Source: Phymatolithon calcareum (lineage: Eukaryota > Rhodophyta > Florideophyceae > Hapalidiales). Taken from it: DNA of 64,000 nucleotides. The stretch spans positions 1,674,001 to 1,738,000 of the forward strand of contig OZ345367.1 of assembly GCA_977006965.1 (NCBI GenBank). Reading direction: 5' to 3'. The notes below the pieces were generated by a model. The model was not told the origin of the DNA, searched no databases, and saw only the letters and a list, made by a program, of their open reading frames with translations. A program made the position numbers and the translations under genes. This document shows, in pieces, positions 51,322 to 62,388 of this stretch (position 1 is the first letter of the stretch; each line of letters starts with the position of its first letter).

Positions 51322-52079
51322 AATAAGAATGTAATACGCTGCACTTCTCACCCGTCGAAGAAGCATTGCAGAAGAAGTATTCGAATAAATTTCGCTGCAT
51401 CATGACCGAACGGACACCAACGCGAGCGTCTTGGGCTAGTTCAGTGACATCCTGGGTCGTCCTTGCCGTGCATCTCTTTGGGACTTACTCTCGCTCGGCC
51501 TGCCCGCCGATCCCGAATAATCGAGCTGCACTCTTTTGCACATGCCTAGTGGGACGAAGTCAATGGCACATTCCAAGGTGGTGCTGGCGTAGATACCTTT
51601 CTGCATCTCAATTCTGTTCCGCATCTTCTCCAAGGTACCTGTCTTGATCCAATCTGCTCCACATTATTTTGTGAGTTGCACTAAATGCTTTCAGATTAGC
51701 TTATCTTTGCACGTGGACATCCCCCAATATAGCGGTGTTTTGATAACTGTCTTGTTAAAAGAACTCGCATGTACCACTGGGACAACTTTTGTCGATATCA
51801 TCTGCCAAGAGGGAACACTTGTAAGCCATCGTCTCCAGGTGCTCGTCGCTTTTTATCAAACCAATGACGTCGTTCGCGGAAATGATGCGCAGAGTGCGGA
51901 GGTCTAGTGTTATTTCGGAGTCAACTACAAGCGCAAAGAAAGAGAAAGGCGCAAAAGGAGGAATCCTAGAATAGACAATCGAGCTAATGAAATGTTAACT
52001 AGAATAGGCATATGACCGAGTCGCAAGGAGTTACAACACTGTTGATATTCCTGCTTTAATACCACTTGATGGACATCGT
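51322..52079. other. Intergenic, nothing recognised
   Basis: No gene is supported; only short frames without motifs occur. Confidence 0.4.
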
Positions 52080-52497
52080 CAATCAGTGCGGAATTTAAAC
52101 TCGCCCTGGCAAGTAGTCTTTCTCATAACGTACCTATAGGTGCGCTACATGATCTCTCCCCTGACAGCATCAACCAGATACATCCAGTTCAAAAACAACA
52201 GTCCGAATTAATGTTTCCTTTCTTGGAGCACTCTGACACCCGACTTATGCACTAGTTTTGTTGCAGCACTCAATCCGTTGATTGGAATTTCGCACATTGG
52301 TTATCGAAGAAGGCCAAGGATTGGATAGAGCTCACAGTAAGTGCACTGAATTTAGACTGCTCACAAACAACGTGCCAGAGAGCCGCTAACAACCTCGAAT
52401 TTCATGGATTGGACCCCTCGCACTTGCAGCGGCGCATAGATCTGTAAATTCAGAATGAGGGAAGCTACCAGCACTGACTTTGCCGGTCGTCCAACCG

Positions 52498-52504
52498 TAT
52501 AAAT
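52498..52504 (+). promoter_or_regulatory. TATA box of the MDY gene
   Basis: TATAAAT lies 51 nt upstream of the ATG at 52556. The same TATAAATTGACCA block is kept at the same distance from the ATG in both palindrome arms (57304-57310, and 58230-58236 on minus). Conservation of both motif and spacing between diverged copies supports a functional core promoter. Confidence 0.7.
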
Positions 52505-52555
52505 TGACCACCAAACCTCCTCTTGCGGAAAGCCACGGCATGACATACAAAAAAC

Positions 52556-53182
52556 ATGGATTATTCGGTGAACAAGCGCAAAGATCGACATGATCTTTCC
52601 AATCGAGTAATGAAAGAGAAAGAATCTTCAGCACAGCAATCTAACATGCCGTCGGGAGGTGTGTTCTTCCGGCGATTATCCATACCAACGCCTCTCCGTG
52701 TACCGAAAACGCTGATTTTTTCCGTACGGAACCGCTTCAACAACAAGACCGATGAGACATCACATATGGACGACGAGAATGGACTTAAATTTTCTAAGAA
52801 ATGTGGCCAATCGGACTTCGAGGACGAGGTCAAAGATTTTGAGGGAGTGGAAGGGAAGACAATGCATGATGAGAAGAAGGTGCCTTTCGCCTGTGAAGTC
52901 ACATCTATCAGTGAAATTGCCGATGTCATGCCTATCATTATGGAACGTATGCCGTCTTGGGAACTTCGAAAGAGGGATGAAACGAGCTCACTTTCTTCTC
53001 GCGTGAGCGTGCACACAGCGCGGGGAGAATCGATTAGCATAGATCGACCAGCAGCCTCTTCCGGTTCAATGGACAGTAATTTAGAGAGTGGAACAAGTTC
53101 GTTGCTGTCGCGTTTCATAGATTTCGTGTTTCGGATTACTCCTTTTGGCAGGTTAGTGCCATTCGCTTGGATACCCGAATAG
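52556..53182 (+). CDS. MDY-family protein, longest intact copy
   Basis: The 208-aa product belongs to no family I recognise. It is basic and Ser-rich at the N-terminus (RSNMPSD/QSNMPSG then FFRR, and RVPKTLIFSVRNRF), acidic in the middle (DFEDEVKDFEGVEG), and ends with a hydrophobic helix, SSLLSRFIDFVFRITPFGRL, before PFAWIPE. In every copy the middle holds a (K/R)V.F motif followed by A(S/C)EVT and then I: KVPF here (residues 108-111), RVTF, KVTF and KVRF in the others. This resembles the RVxF docking site for protein phosphatase 1, although Pro in this copy would weaken it. A TATA box lies 51 nt upstream. The other copies are truncated or rearranged, so this may be the only functional member in the window. 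It could be a host gene or part of a mobile repeat. Confidence 0.5.
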   Translation: MDYSVNKRKDRHDLSNRVMKEKESSAQQSNMPSGGVFFRRLSIPTPLRVPKTLIFSVRNRFNNKTDETSHMDDENGLKFSKKCGQSDFEDEVKDFEGVEGKTMHDEKKVPFACEVTSISEIADVMPIIMERMPSWELRKRDETSSLSSRVSVHTARGESISIDRPAASSGSMDSNLESGTSSLLSRFIDFVFRITPFGRLVPFAWIPE

Positions 53183-53189
53183 TTTTTAG

Positions 53190-55571
53190 GATATCAGTGC
53201 CTGGCCTTAGATTGTACGTCTCACGGTGGGTCGTGTGAACGGAAAGGTGAGAAAGTTGTCGGCCTGGGACACGGCACAGGCGGAGTCTCAGTTTGATCGC
53301 AGCGCGAGGAATTGCCCAACTTTCACGCAGGCAAGTATCGACAAATCGAAGAGTCTAGGTCACCGCACGGATGGCTATTCTCCCTGCGGTACTGCCTTTA
53401 TACAGGTATTTAAAAATACATTTTGACCTCTTCAGTGCATGCCGATCACAAGATATGCGATTGGGCGTCAAGTAAGGGACGATAAAAGCTTCGAACGTCC
53501 ATCAGTAACGGGATAGGGGTTAACAGGGACACTAGTTTCTGACAGAGTAGTCGCCGCACCAGCGCCCTCCTGCGCTGAATAGGGACAGCGAAAGATGCCC
53601 GTGTTGGGGTCCGTTTGATCAGGGGACAGCGAAATGTATTCGCCTCGGCGTCCGTTCGTCGACCATGTCTTCAGAAGTGCTTTTTCAATGGGTGAGTAGC
53701 GCAATGTGCTACGCTCTTACGGACATTGTAAGCGACATGCGGTGTTTATGAAAAATCTCACTGAAAGATTGGGGACATTGCTTTCCCGGAGTCCAACGGT
53801 ATGCTTTCACAGGACCGGGAAGCGGTAGCGGCCTCTCCCATTACTGTACAGCTTTCGAAAACCGTGCAGTCATTCTTAGAAACGTCCAATCAGACATGCA
53901 TCTCTTGCGGGAGAAAAGGATGACCGGAGTTGAAACACCACGAGAAGTTGACTTCTGCTGCAAGATCTCATGAAACGTGAGTGAGTGTACAACAAAGATG
54001 TTTTCAACGTTTAAGTTTACAATTTCTTTGAAAGCAGAAGAACGTTTATCAAACCATCGAGGCAGGGACGAAGACGAATGTCCTACGTCTGGAGGCGCAA
54101 TGCCAAACAATGGACCACCTGTACAATACGTTTAATTACAGCACCGACCACATGACGATCCGCTTCACCTTGTGTCCTCGATCTTATCATATCCAGCGCG
54201 TAGCCCTCACGAACCTCCGCGAGAGCCAGGTCCAGCGACGACAACAAGGAACCGAAATCCAATATACTGTATCGAATGATTCCAAGCTCAATATTATAGC
54301 ACCTGCCAACCCTCGTACTCGTGCATCTCAACAAAAAGTAGCCAACGGGCAGCCGTGCAACTTCCGCCTCCACCGGCTTGACGGCATAGAGCAATTTTTT
54401 CTTTTGTTTTCCCACCCTCACACCCTCTCTTTTTTGTTCTTGTGGATTAGTTTAGGGCAGCGGCAGTCCAGGAGTTGACCAGGTCAAAATCTGGATCGAA
54501 CTCCTGAGATGCGTGAGTCAGGCCCGACATCATTATAAAATGCCATTTCCTCCAGGGATATTTGATGATTTTATTTTTGAGAGCTCCCAAAGCCTCACCT
54601 TGGAGTAACGGGGCAGCTCTTGCATAATCTCTACGCTATAGTCATCTGGCTGCTCAAAACGTTCTTGATTCGTAATTCTCTCCCAACAAGAGCTCCGGTA
54701 AGTCTCTTGCACTCAAACTCAATTTCTGTACTCATCTTCGATGACGCTAGAGTACGTTGTAAGGCGACTAGTTCGACCACCGCGGTAATCCCACAGTACG
54801 CACCCAACACTGATTTCCTCCAGGGCTCCACCCGCTGACCGCACATTGCCAACATAGCTATGTTGCGTTCAGTAAAGTTCTGAATTTCTGGCACCTAACG
54901 GATATCAAAACAAAGCGGTATCATTCAGTGACTACGCGGTTAACAACGGGTGCGATATCGGAGACGTTCAAAAGTGATCGACGGTAACGTTCCCGTCATG
55001 ACCTTCGTAGTTGCGCATATCGACTGGGCAGCCGGACAGCCACGGTTGGCAAAAAAAATTCTTATCGCGTCTCGCCGCGTTAGCGTCGATCAAACACGCA
55101 CTTCCATTGTGTGCGCAAGCTTGGCAAGCGCGCGCTCGAGATTTAGTTTTCAAGGGCACCAGGATTTCTGCTGAGATGGAAAAAAAGGAAAACGGAACTG
55201 TTTGCCGTCCCAAGGGAAGAAAGAGACGTGAGGAAATTGCAATGAGTGGGTCGCGATATTGCGGTAAAGCTACATCATCAGCTATAGGAGACGGCGCTGA
55301 CTATCTAAAGCTAGTAGTTGTAGCATTTTTTCGAGGGATTTACTCTTCAAAGACGAAAGAGTCAAATAGGAAGTGAACGAAAAGAGGAAAAATGACAACA
55401 GTGACGAGTATGCATACGCCTCAAACCAACTTCAATGCAACGCACGATTCTTTTGCTATGAGAATAGAGATATTCTGCATAACATATTATGTTCCGGACT
55501 ATCCCTGAAACGGATAACAATTCAGTGGCTGACTAAGCTGGTGAGAGCTGTACATTTACGATAATATTCTA
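53190..55571. other. Unresolved region; possible spliced gene (minus)
   Basis: The first about 150 bp continue the MDY 3' flank. On the minus strand several frames look protein-like and could be exons of one gene: about 54631-54870 (VLGAYCGITAVVELVALQRT), about 54590-54650 (DDYSVEIMQELPRYSK) and 54083-54421 (YNIELGIIRYSILDFGSLLS). I could not assign splice sites that join them with confidence, and I recognise no family. Confidence 0.3.
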
Positions 55572-55737
55572 ACTATATTTAATTCTTCTCAATTGTTGAT
55601 TGTCTCGCTCTCCCATCCGCTAGTCGGATTCCAGGCGGAGGTCAGATAAACGTTTCCTATTTTAGGAAATTCGCTACATGGACCGAGAAAGTGGGGAGAG
55701 TTCGCTAAATCGACATCCCTTGCCAAAACTACTGCTT

Positions 55738-55841
55738 ATCCTGTGCACCAGCACAGGGTATGCTGCACATTTCCTCCCGCGATACGCAGATACAGTGTGG
55801 GCTTGGTCTGCAGAAGGGGATCACTTGCTCTTGGTGGCCAT
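55738..55841 (-). pseudogene. LRR gene 5' fragment, left arm
   Basis: This is the mirror of the fragment at 59699-59802: the first about 35 codons of the F-box/LRR gene at 42490, with a nonsense change at codon 7 and no downstream body. Confidence 0.8.
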
Positions 55842-55890
55842 GGAGTGTTTGCTTTGTCCGGTCAGGGTTGTGGAGATGAATAATTGTTAA

Positions 55891-56166
55891 GAAGAAAGGT
55901 AGAATTTTATTTAAAAGTTACCAACGCATCTGCTGACACTTGGGGCAACTTTCCTAGGGCCAAGAAGTTTTGGCTAGATTCTGTCTATGGAGGCGTTTTC
56001 TTTTCTTGTTGGTGTAACACGATTCAGTGGACTACAAAAACACACCTCTGGTCTCCTTCGGGACCTCGAGGGGGAAAGTTACTCCCCTGTCCTGTGACAC
56101 GCTGTGATTTCAAGTTGCGGGCAGTCCTTATTTGTCCACAGCCTGGAACATGGTAAAGAGCTCGTC
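55891..56166 (-). mobile_element. 276-bp insert, left arm copy
   Basis: This is the mirror image of the element at 59374-59649, flanked by the same 13-bp duplication (55878-55890 and 56167-56179). Confidence 0.85.
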
Positions 56167-57360
56167 GAATAATTGTTAAGGGTAGTTCGTGGGAACTACT
56201 ATAGACCAGTTCATTGACTCGTCACAATGTTCGCCGTTAACATTGGAAGCAGTTGGCGTATGATTATTGATTCAATTGCTTTGATTGTGATCCATGTTTG
56301 CTGGCCGTGATGACCTTTTTCGTAAATTCTACGAAAAAGATCATCTCGGACTGCAAACATATGAAATAATATAAAGGTTTCTATGTCAACTTTAAAAAGT
56401 ATCTAATACTTATTCAGTTCACAATTATTGAAATTGAAATGTTTGAAATATTTTTGTACATGATATCGATACGTATTGCTTGATGAGCTGGTGCATCTGA
56501 TAATTGGAGCATCACGTCCTCGCTGCACAAAGCTCGAAGTGCTGACACATCGCATCATCTCCAATATTTCGTAGAGCACTTTTTTTCTTGGCATTGCCCT
56601 ACAGTATGCCCGTCCGCTGTATACACACCGCCGCGTCAAGCAAGCAACCTTCGTTCCGTCGCCAACAGCAAGGGTCGTCTCCCACCCACAAAATTTCGAG
56701 GTTTACTGGGTCATTCTCGTCTCCATGGCTCAGTCTGTACATTCGTTGAGTAGTTCAATCTCATTTCCTTTGAGCAGAATCTCGTCATCGTCAAACCTGA
56801 TAATTCTTGCGTCCTCGTGCATGACTCATTGCAGAAGCACTTGCGAAATCTTCTCTTCTAGGATGTCCATAATTGAACATCGTCTGTTAGCCCGGAATTT
56901 CAACTCGCCCCGGCAAGTAGTCTTTCTCCTAACTTTCCTTTAGCAACGTTACACCACTTTTCCCCTGGCGGCCTCTGAAAGACACATACAGTTCAAACTC
57001 ATTAGTTCGAATTATTGTTTCCATTTCTTCGAGCACTCCTGGTATCCGATTTATTCACGAATTTAGTTGCACCATTCAGTCCGTCGACTGGAGTTTCCAA
57101 CGATCGCTATTGACGAAGGTCAAGCATTGGATTGAGCAGAGAGTAAACGTGCTGAATTTAGACAGCTCAGAGAGGACTTATTGGTGAACCACTAATAACC
57201 ACGATTTTAATGGATTGGATTCCTCGCACTTTAATCGGCGCATAGATCTGTAAATTCACGATGAGGCATGCTACTACCACTGGATTTCCGCGTCGCCCAG
57301 CCCTATAAATTGACCAGCGAACCTTCTATTACGGCAAGCCACGGCATGACACACAAAAAC

Positions 57361-57573
57361 ATGGACTATTTCCGTAAGAAGCTTAACGATATACAAGATC
57401 GTTCCAATCCAGTAATGAAGAAGGAGAAAACGTCTCCCAAACGGTCCAACATGCCGTCGGATGGTTTGTTTTTCAGGCGATTCTCCGTATCAAAATCTCT
57501 CCGTGTACCGAAAACCCCGATTGTTTCCTTGCGCAACCGCTTCAAGAAAAAAGCTCAGTTCGATACGACGTAG
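57361..57573 (+). pseudogene. MDY-family gene, left arm, truncated frame
   Basis: The frame opens at the ATG (57361) as MDYFRKKLNDIQDRSNPVMK and runs 70 codons to a TAG. Downstream, the region encoding KKVRFASEVTYIDD (up to about 57725) is still recognisable in another frame before the palindrome centre cuts it. Compared with 52556-53182 the acidic middle and the hydrophobic C-terminus are missing. An in-frame ATG at 57268 precedes the TATA box and is unlikely to be used. Confidence 0.7.
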
Positions 57574-57966
57574 ACTAGGGACGAGAGCTATGGTCCTGTG
57601 GCATCTGTGGCCAAAAGTTGTCAACTGAACTACGATGGTGCATGCGACCGGCGAACGGAGGCTGGGAAGACGGTACAGGGCCGAAAGAAGGTTAGGTTTG
57701 CATCTGAAGTCACGTACATCGATGACCAGGGCAAAGTCTTCCAGCATTCCTGAACTGGAATAGGTGACTAAGTCTTCCAGCATTCCTGAACTGGAAGAGG
57801 TGACTTTGCCCTGGTCATCGATGTACGTGACTTCAGATGCAAACCTAACCTTCTTTCGGCCCTGTACCGTCTTCCCAGCCTCCGTTCGCCGGTCGCATGC
57901 ACCATCGTAGTTCAGTTGACAACTTTTGGCCACAGATGCCACAGGACCATAGCTCTCGTCCCTAGT

Positions 57967-58179
57967 CTACGTCGTATCGAACTGAACTTTTTTCTTGAAG
58001 CGGTTGCGCAAGGAAACAATCGGGGTTTTCGGTACACGGAGAGATTTTGATATGGAGAATCGCCTGAAAAACGAACCATCCGACGGCATGTTGGACCGTT
58101 TGGGAGACGTTTTCTCCTTCTTCATTACTGGATTGGAACGATCTTGTATGTCGTTAAGCTTCTTACGGAAATAGTCCAT
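57967..58179 (-). pseudogene. MDY-family gene, right arm, truncated frame
   Basis: This is the mirror of 57361-57573 with a few amino-acid differences (Ser for Leu, Ile for Val, Val for Ala). The stop codon is shared. It is transcribed towards the palindrome centre, as is the left-arm copy. Confidence 0.7.
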
Positions 58180-59373
58180 GTTTTTGTGTGTCATGCCGTG
58201 GCTTGCCGTAATAGAAGGTTCGCTGGTCAATTTATAGGGCTGGGCGACGCGGAAATCCAGTGGTAGTAGCATGCCTCATCGTGAATTTACAGATCTATGC
58301 GCCGATGAAAGTGCGAGGAATCCAATCCATTAAAATCGTGGTTATTAGTGGTTCACCAATAAGTCCTCTCTGAGCTGTCTAAATTCAGCACGTTTACTCT
58401 CTGCTCAATCCAATGCTTGACCTTCGTCAATAGCGATCGTTGGAAACTCCAGTCGACGGACTGAATGGTGCAACTAAATTCGTGAATAAATCGGATACCA
58501 GGAGTGCTCGAAGAAATGGAAACAATAATTCGAACTAATGAGTTTGAACTGTATGTGTCTTTCAGAGGCCGCCAGGGGAAAAGTGGTGTAACGTTGCTAA
58601 AGGAAAGTTAGGAGAAAGACTACTTGCCGGGGCGAGTTGAAATTCCGGGCTAACAGACGATGTTCAATTATGGACATCCTAGAAGAGAAGATTTCGCAAG
58701 TGCTTCTGCAATGAGTCATGCACAAGGACGCAAGAATTATCAGGTTTGACGATGACGAGATTCTGCTCAAAGGAAATGAGATTGAACTACTCAACGAATG
58801 TACAGACTGAGCCATGGAGACGAGAATGACCCAGTAAACCTCGAAATTTTGTGGGTGGGAGACGACCCTTGCTGTTGGCGACGGAACGAAGGTTGCTTGC
58901 TTGACGCGGCGGTGTGTATACAGCGGACGGGCATACTGTAGGGCAATGCCAAGAAAAAAAGTGCTCTACGAAATATTGGAGATGATGCGATGTGTCAGCA
59001 CTTCGAGCTTTGTGCAGCGAGGACGTGATGCTCCAATTATCAGATGCACCAGCTCATCAAGCAATACGTATCGATATCATGTACAAAAATATTTCAAACA
59101 TTTCAATTTCAATAATTGTGAACTGAATAAGTATTAGATACTTTTTAAAGTTGACATAGAAACCTTTATATTATTTCATATGTTTGCAGTCCGAGATGAT
59201 CTTTTTCGTAGAATTTACGAAAAAGGTCATCACGGCCAGCAAACATGGATCACAATCAAAGCAATTGAATCAATAATCATACGCCAACTGCTTCCAATGT
59301 TAACGGCGAACATTGTGACGAGTCAATGAACTGGTCTATAGTAGTTCCCACGAACTACCCTTAACAATTATTC

Positions 59374-59649
59374 GACGAGCTCTTTACCATGTTCCAGGCT
59401 GTGGACAAATAAGGACTGCCCGCAACTTGAAATCACAGCGTGTCACAGGACAGGGGAGTAACTTTCCCCCTCGAGGTCCCGAAGGAGACCAGAGGTGTGT
59501 TTTTGTAGTCCACTGAATCGTGTTACACCAACAAGAAAAGAAAACGCCTCCATAGACAGAATCTAGCCAAAACTTCTTGGCCCTAGGAAAGTTGCCCCAA
59601 GTGTCAGCAGATGCGTTGGTAACTTTTAAATAAAATTCTACCTTTCTTC
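59374..59649 (+). mobile_element. 276-bp insert with 13-bp target duplication
   Basis: TTAACAATTATTC at 59361-59373 and 59650-59662 flanks an insert absent from the homologous site near 42440-42455, which reads TTGACAATTATTC once. The insert ends AAATAAAATTCTACC before the right duplication and has no long ORF. It fits a SINE-like or LINE-mobilised element. An older copy lies at 50285-50575. Confidence 0.85.
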
Positions 59650-59698
59650 TTAACAATTATTCATCTCCACAACCCTGACCGGACAAAGCAAACACTCC

Positions 59699-59802
59699 AT
59701 GGCCACCAAGAGCAAGTGATCCGCTTCTGCAGACCAAGCCCACACTGTATCTGCGTATCGCGGGAGGAAATGTGCAGCATACCCTGTGCTGGTGCACAGG
59801 AT
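59699..59802 (+). pseudogene. LRR gene 5' fragment, right arm
   Basis: The start region is homologous to 42490-42585, but codon 7 is TGA where the intact gene has CGA. Homology stops after about 35 codons. Confidence 0.8.
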
Positions 59803-59999
59803 AAGCAGTAGTTTTGGCAAGGGATGTCGATTTAGCGAACTCTCCCCACTTTCTCGGTCCATGTAGCGAATTTCCTAAAATAGGAAACGTTTATATGACC
59901 TCCGCCTGGAATCCGACTAGCGGATGGGAGAGCGAGACAATCAACAATTGAGAAGAATTAAATATAGTAAGATACCGAAAGACCGCTCGGCGGGCCGAC

Positions 60000-61140
60000 T
60001 GTCAATTCTTTAAACGCCAATCTCCGCACAGGCCGACGAAGCGGAAAAACTGGAGACAGCGGGAAGGTTCATTGGGTAAAGGAATGCGGAGCACCCATAT
60101 GGACGGATGGCAGCGTTGGTGCAATACCGGAAACAGCTCTGCAGAGCCTAGCCGAAAACGAAAGAGTTTCTGTCCGATGGAACGAAGGATGGTACACCGC
60201 CAACATCAGGACGTTCAACGCCGCTCAGCACAGAGGTCTCCCAGCCGTCCGGAAGTTTGAATCTTGACATCGGAAACAACCGGACATTCTGCTGATATAC
60301 GACGTTGGGGACGAACACGCGTATCAGACGTCCCCCACTGACTCCCAGGTGCGTGTCAACATCTGCGACGAGGACGACGACACTCTCGATATGTACAGAA
60401 GCATCCCCAGTCAGGTAGGTGGCGCAGGTATCTTGATCTTACGCGGGGACAACGTACTGAAGGAAATTGGCATGAGCACGGGGCGCCACAGAGCAACAGG
60501 CCCCAAGGCTGTCCTACCTGGACACAGCAAGGCAACCAAATCGAAACTCAGACGTCTCCGAAGAAGACAAGCCTAATCTGAACGCGTTCACTGAACGTAA
60601 TGGCCCTATGATGAGAGCCGACAAGAGCCCAACTATGGAAGCACTGTGCTTTAAAAACCTCCCAGGAACGGAAAGGAAGTACATCGAAGAAGCTATACGT
60701 GATCTTCTAGCTAATACAAGTCTCTTGCACGTCTCGTTCATTGGGAATCAGTCTGGTCAGATCGGCTAAGATGGTCCACATGCCACGTTTTAACACATTT
60801 GAGAATGCGTTAAACACTCGGCAGGTACCAAGCGTCATTGAATGCACGAAAAGGAACCTGGAGAAGCTAATGGCACGAGCGCGCTATTGTGCATCCAAGG
60901 CGAGCAATATTGTAGCCCAGGACTGGTATCAGAGCGAAAGCAGCTAACAGACGATTCTTCGACCTCTGTGTTGAATGCGCAATGAGTGCGGAGCTTGAGC
61001 TACGCCCTGTCTCGAAAGATACTCTCGAAGAACCACAATCCTCGAAATCTGATACTAACCCAGAAGCTGCAGGTGAACTAGTCCCAGAGCCAGTTTAGCT
61101 GGCTGTGCAAGAGTCTGAGGAAGGCTCTCGTCATAATCCA
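60000..61140 (+). pseudogene. LINE ORF1 remnant
   Basis: This stretch precedes the endonuclease part of a LINE and contains broken frames typical of a decayed ORF1, for example SDVSEEDKPNLNAF and YIEEAIRDLLANTSLLHVSF near 60545-60745. Frameshifts and stops are frequent. No zinc knuckle could be confirmed. Confidence 0.45.
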
Positions 61141-61150
61141 GCACTCACAA

Positions 61151-61978
61151 ATGATGCAACAGAGCCTCTTTCTGTACAGCAAGAGACAACCACACAAGAT
61201 GCTGTTTGAGAAACGCTTGCGGTTCGCAACCTTCAATGTTGGGGGATCTCCTGAGACCTCAACATACATAGAAAAAATGATGACACATCACGGAATTGAC
61301 ATAGCTGCAATAACAGAAACAAACCTGAGGCCAGAAGGGAAAATTCGTTCTGATTTCTTCTGCTTCAACACAATGCGCCCACCGCCACAGAATTGTCGAA
61401 ACTCTGCAGGGGTCTCACTATTCTTCCGGAAACACTGTGGAAGTCGACTGATCTTCAAACACGCGGAAAAGCATGTTCAAGTGATTATCGCCCAAGTGGG
61501 GGAAACAAAAGTTGGAGCTGTATACATATCTCCGACAGCAAGAAGAGCGGAAAACTAGAAACGCATAATCATGGTCAGTGCATATGCGAGGGGAAAGGCA
61601 ATTGTCTGCGGAGATTGGAACGCTCGCAACCTGATGTGGGACTTCCGCTCGAATAGGAGAGGCAACCAGCTTCTTCGATGGGCAACAGAGAAGAACTGGG
61701 AGATTAACACTGAGACAGGTTACAGCTTCCGAAGCAAGCGCTTCAAGAGCAATGTAGACTTTTTCATAACAAAAGACGTTACAACGACAAAGGTTTGCTC
61801 ACCAAAAGATATATGGACCTGTAATACGCAACACCGACCGGTTACAACCAGTTTCTTGGTTCGCCAAGACCATAAAACTGTTCAAAAGCCAAAAATATCT
61901 GTGAAACTATGGAGATATGAAGGAAAGCAGGAAAAAGTGCGAGAAATATACGGGAAGGTATTTCCGGAAATCCTGTAA
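61151..61978 (+). pseudogene. LINE AP-type endonuclease domain, broken
   Basis: The AP-like endonuclease nicks target DNA for retrotransposition. Motifs in order: RFATFNVGG, the catalytic glutamate in AAITETN, CGDWNARN, SNVDFF and QHRPV. A stop at about 61556 and a frameshift separate the two halves (61151-61558 and 61571-61978). The usual SDH before RP is TQH here, so a catalytic-site residue also differs. The copy is inactive. Confidence 0.8.
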
Positions 61979-62388
61979 GAGTTAAAACAATGCAACACTC
62001 CGCAAGAGCTGAACCAGCTATATGACAGATTAGTGAAAGCGCTTTTTGAACCATGGAGCCAGAAGATATCTACCCCACGGCGGTACGAACCTTTCTGGAA
62101 CTCAATCCTTGAGCAAATGAGCAAACGTCGCAAAAACTTTTCGAGAAAGCACGGGAGCTGAATGCAGAGGTGCACTGGCATCGATACGATCAACGCCTCA
62201 CGGAGATACGGAAACTGGTAATCAAAAGGAAGAGACAGAAATACCAAGAGTATCTGGAAGATTTGGAAGAAAAAGACGGGTCCAAGGCAATTGAAAAAAT
62301 TGCTCCGATGCGAAAACTGCGCGAAAGAAGAACCTCAAGGAACAAGATGAATTGTCGCCCTCTGAAGTAAACGCTGTTCACGGCGCAC

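Larger units (their letters stand above)
55572..59968. repeat. Giant palindrome, 2.2 kb arms
   Basis: Every position x in the left arm pairs with 115540 minus x in the right arm, with no indel over about 2170 bp, so the centre is 57770. Arms end at 55572 and 59968, where complementarity stops abruptly. At least eight substitutions separate the arms (for example codons giving Leu/Ser, Val/Ile and Ala/Val in the MDY frame), so identity is about 99.5 percent. The non-palindromic centre (57739-57801, 63 nt) holds two tandem copies of TTCCAGCATTCCTGAACTGG. From the centre outward each arm contains an MDY-family gene with its TATA box and 5' flank, then a copy of the DUF4203/LRR intergenic region carrying a 276-bp insert, then the start of an LRR pseudogene. 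Confidence 0.97.

Noticed and set aside
57490-57942. A 150-codon minus-strand frame running through the palindrome centre
   Set aside because: It reads the right-arm MDY gene and then its own antisense on the left arm, so it is a by-product of the palindrome and not an intact gene.
55572-59968. Palindrome as a simple sequencing artefact (unsplit hairpin read)
   Set aside because: Not excluded, but less likely: the centre has an asymmetric tandem duplication, the arms differ at scattered sites, and a related unit at 46.1-47.3 kb has older, diverged inversions.
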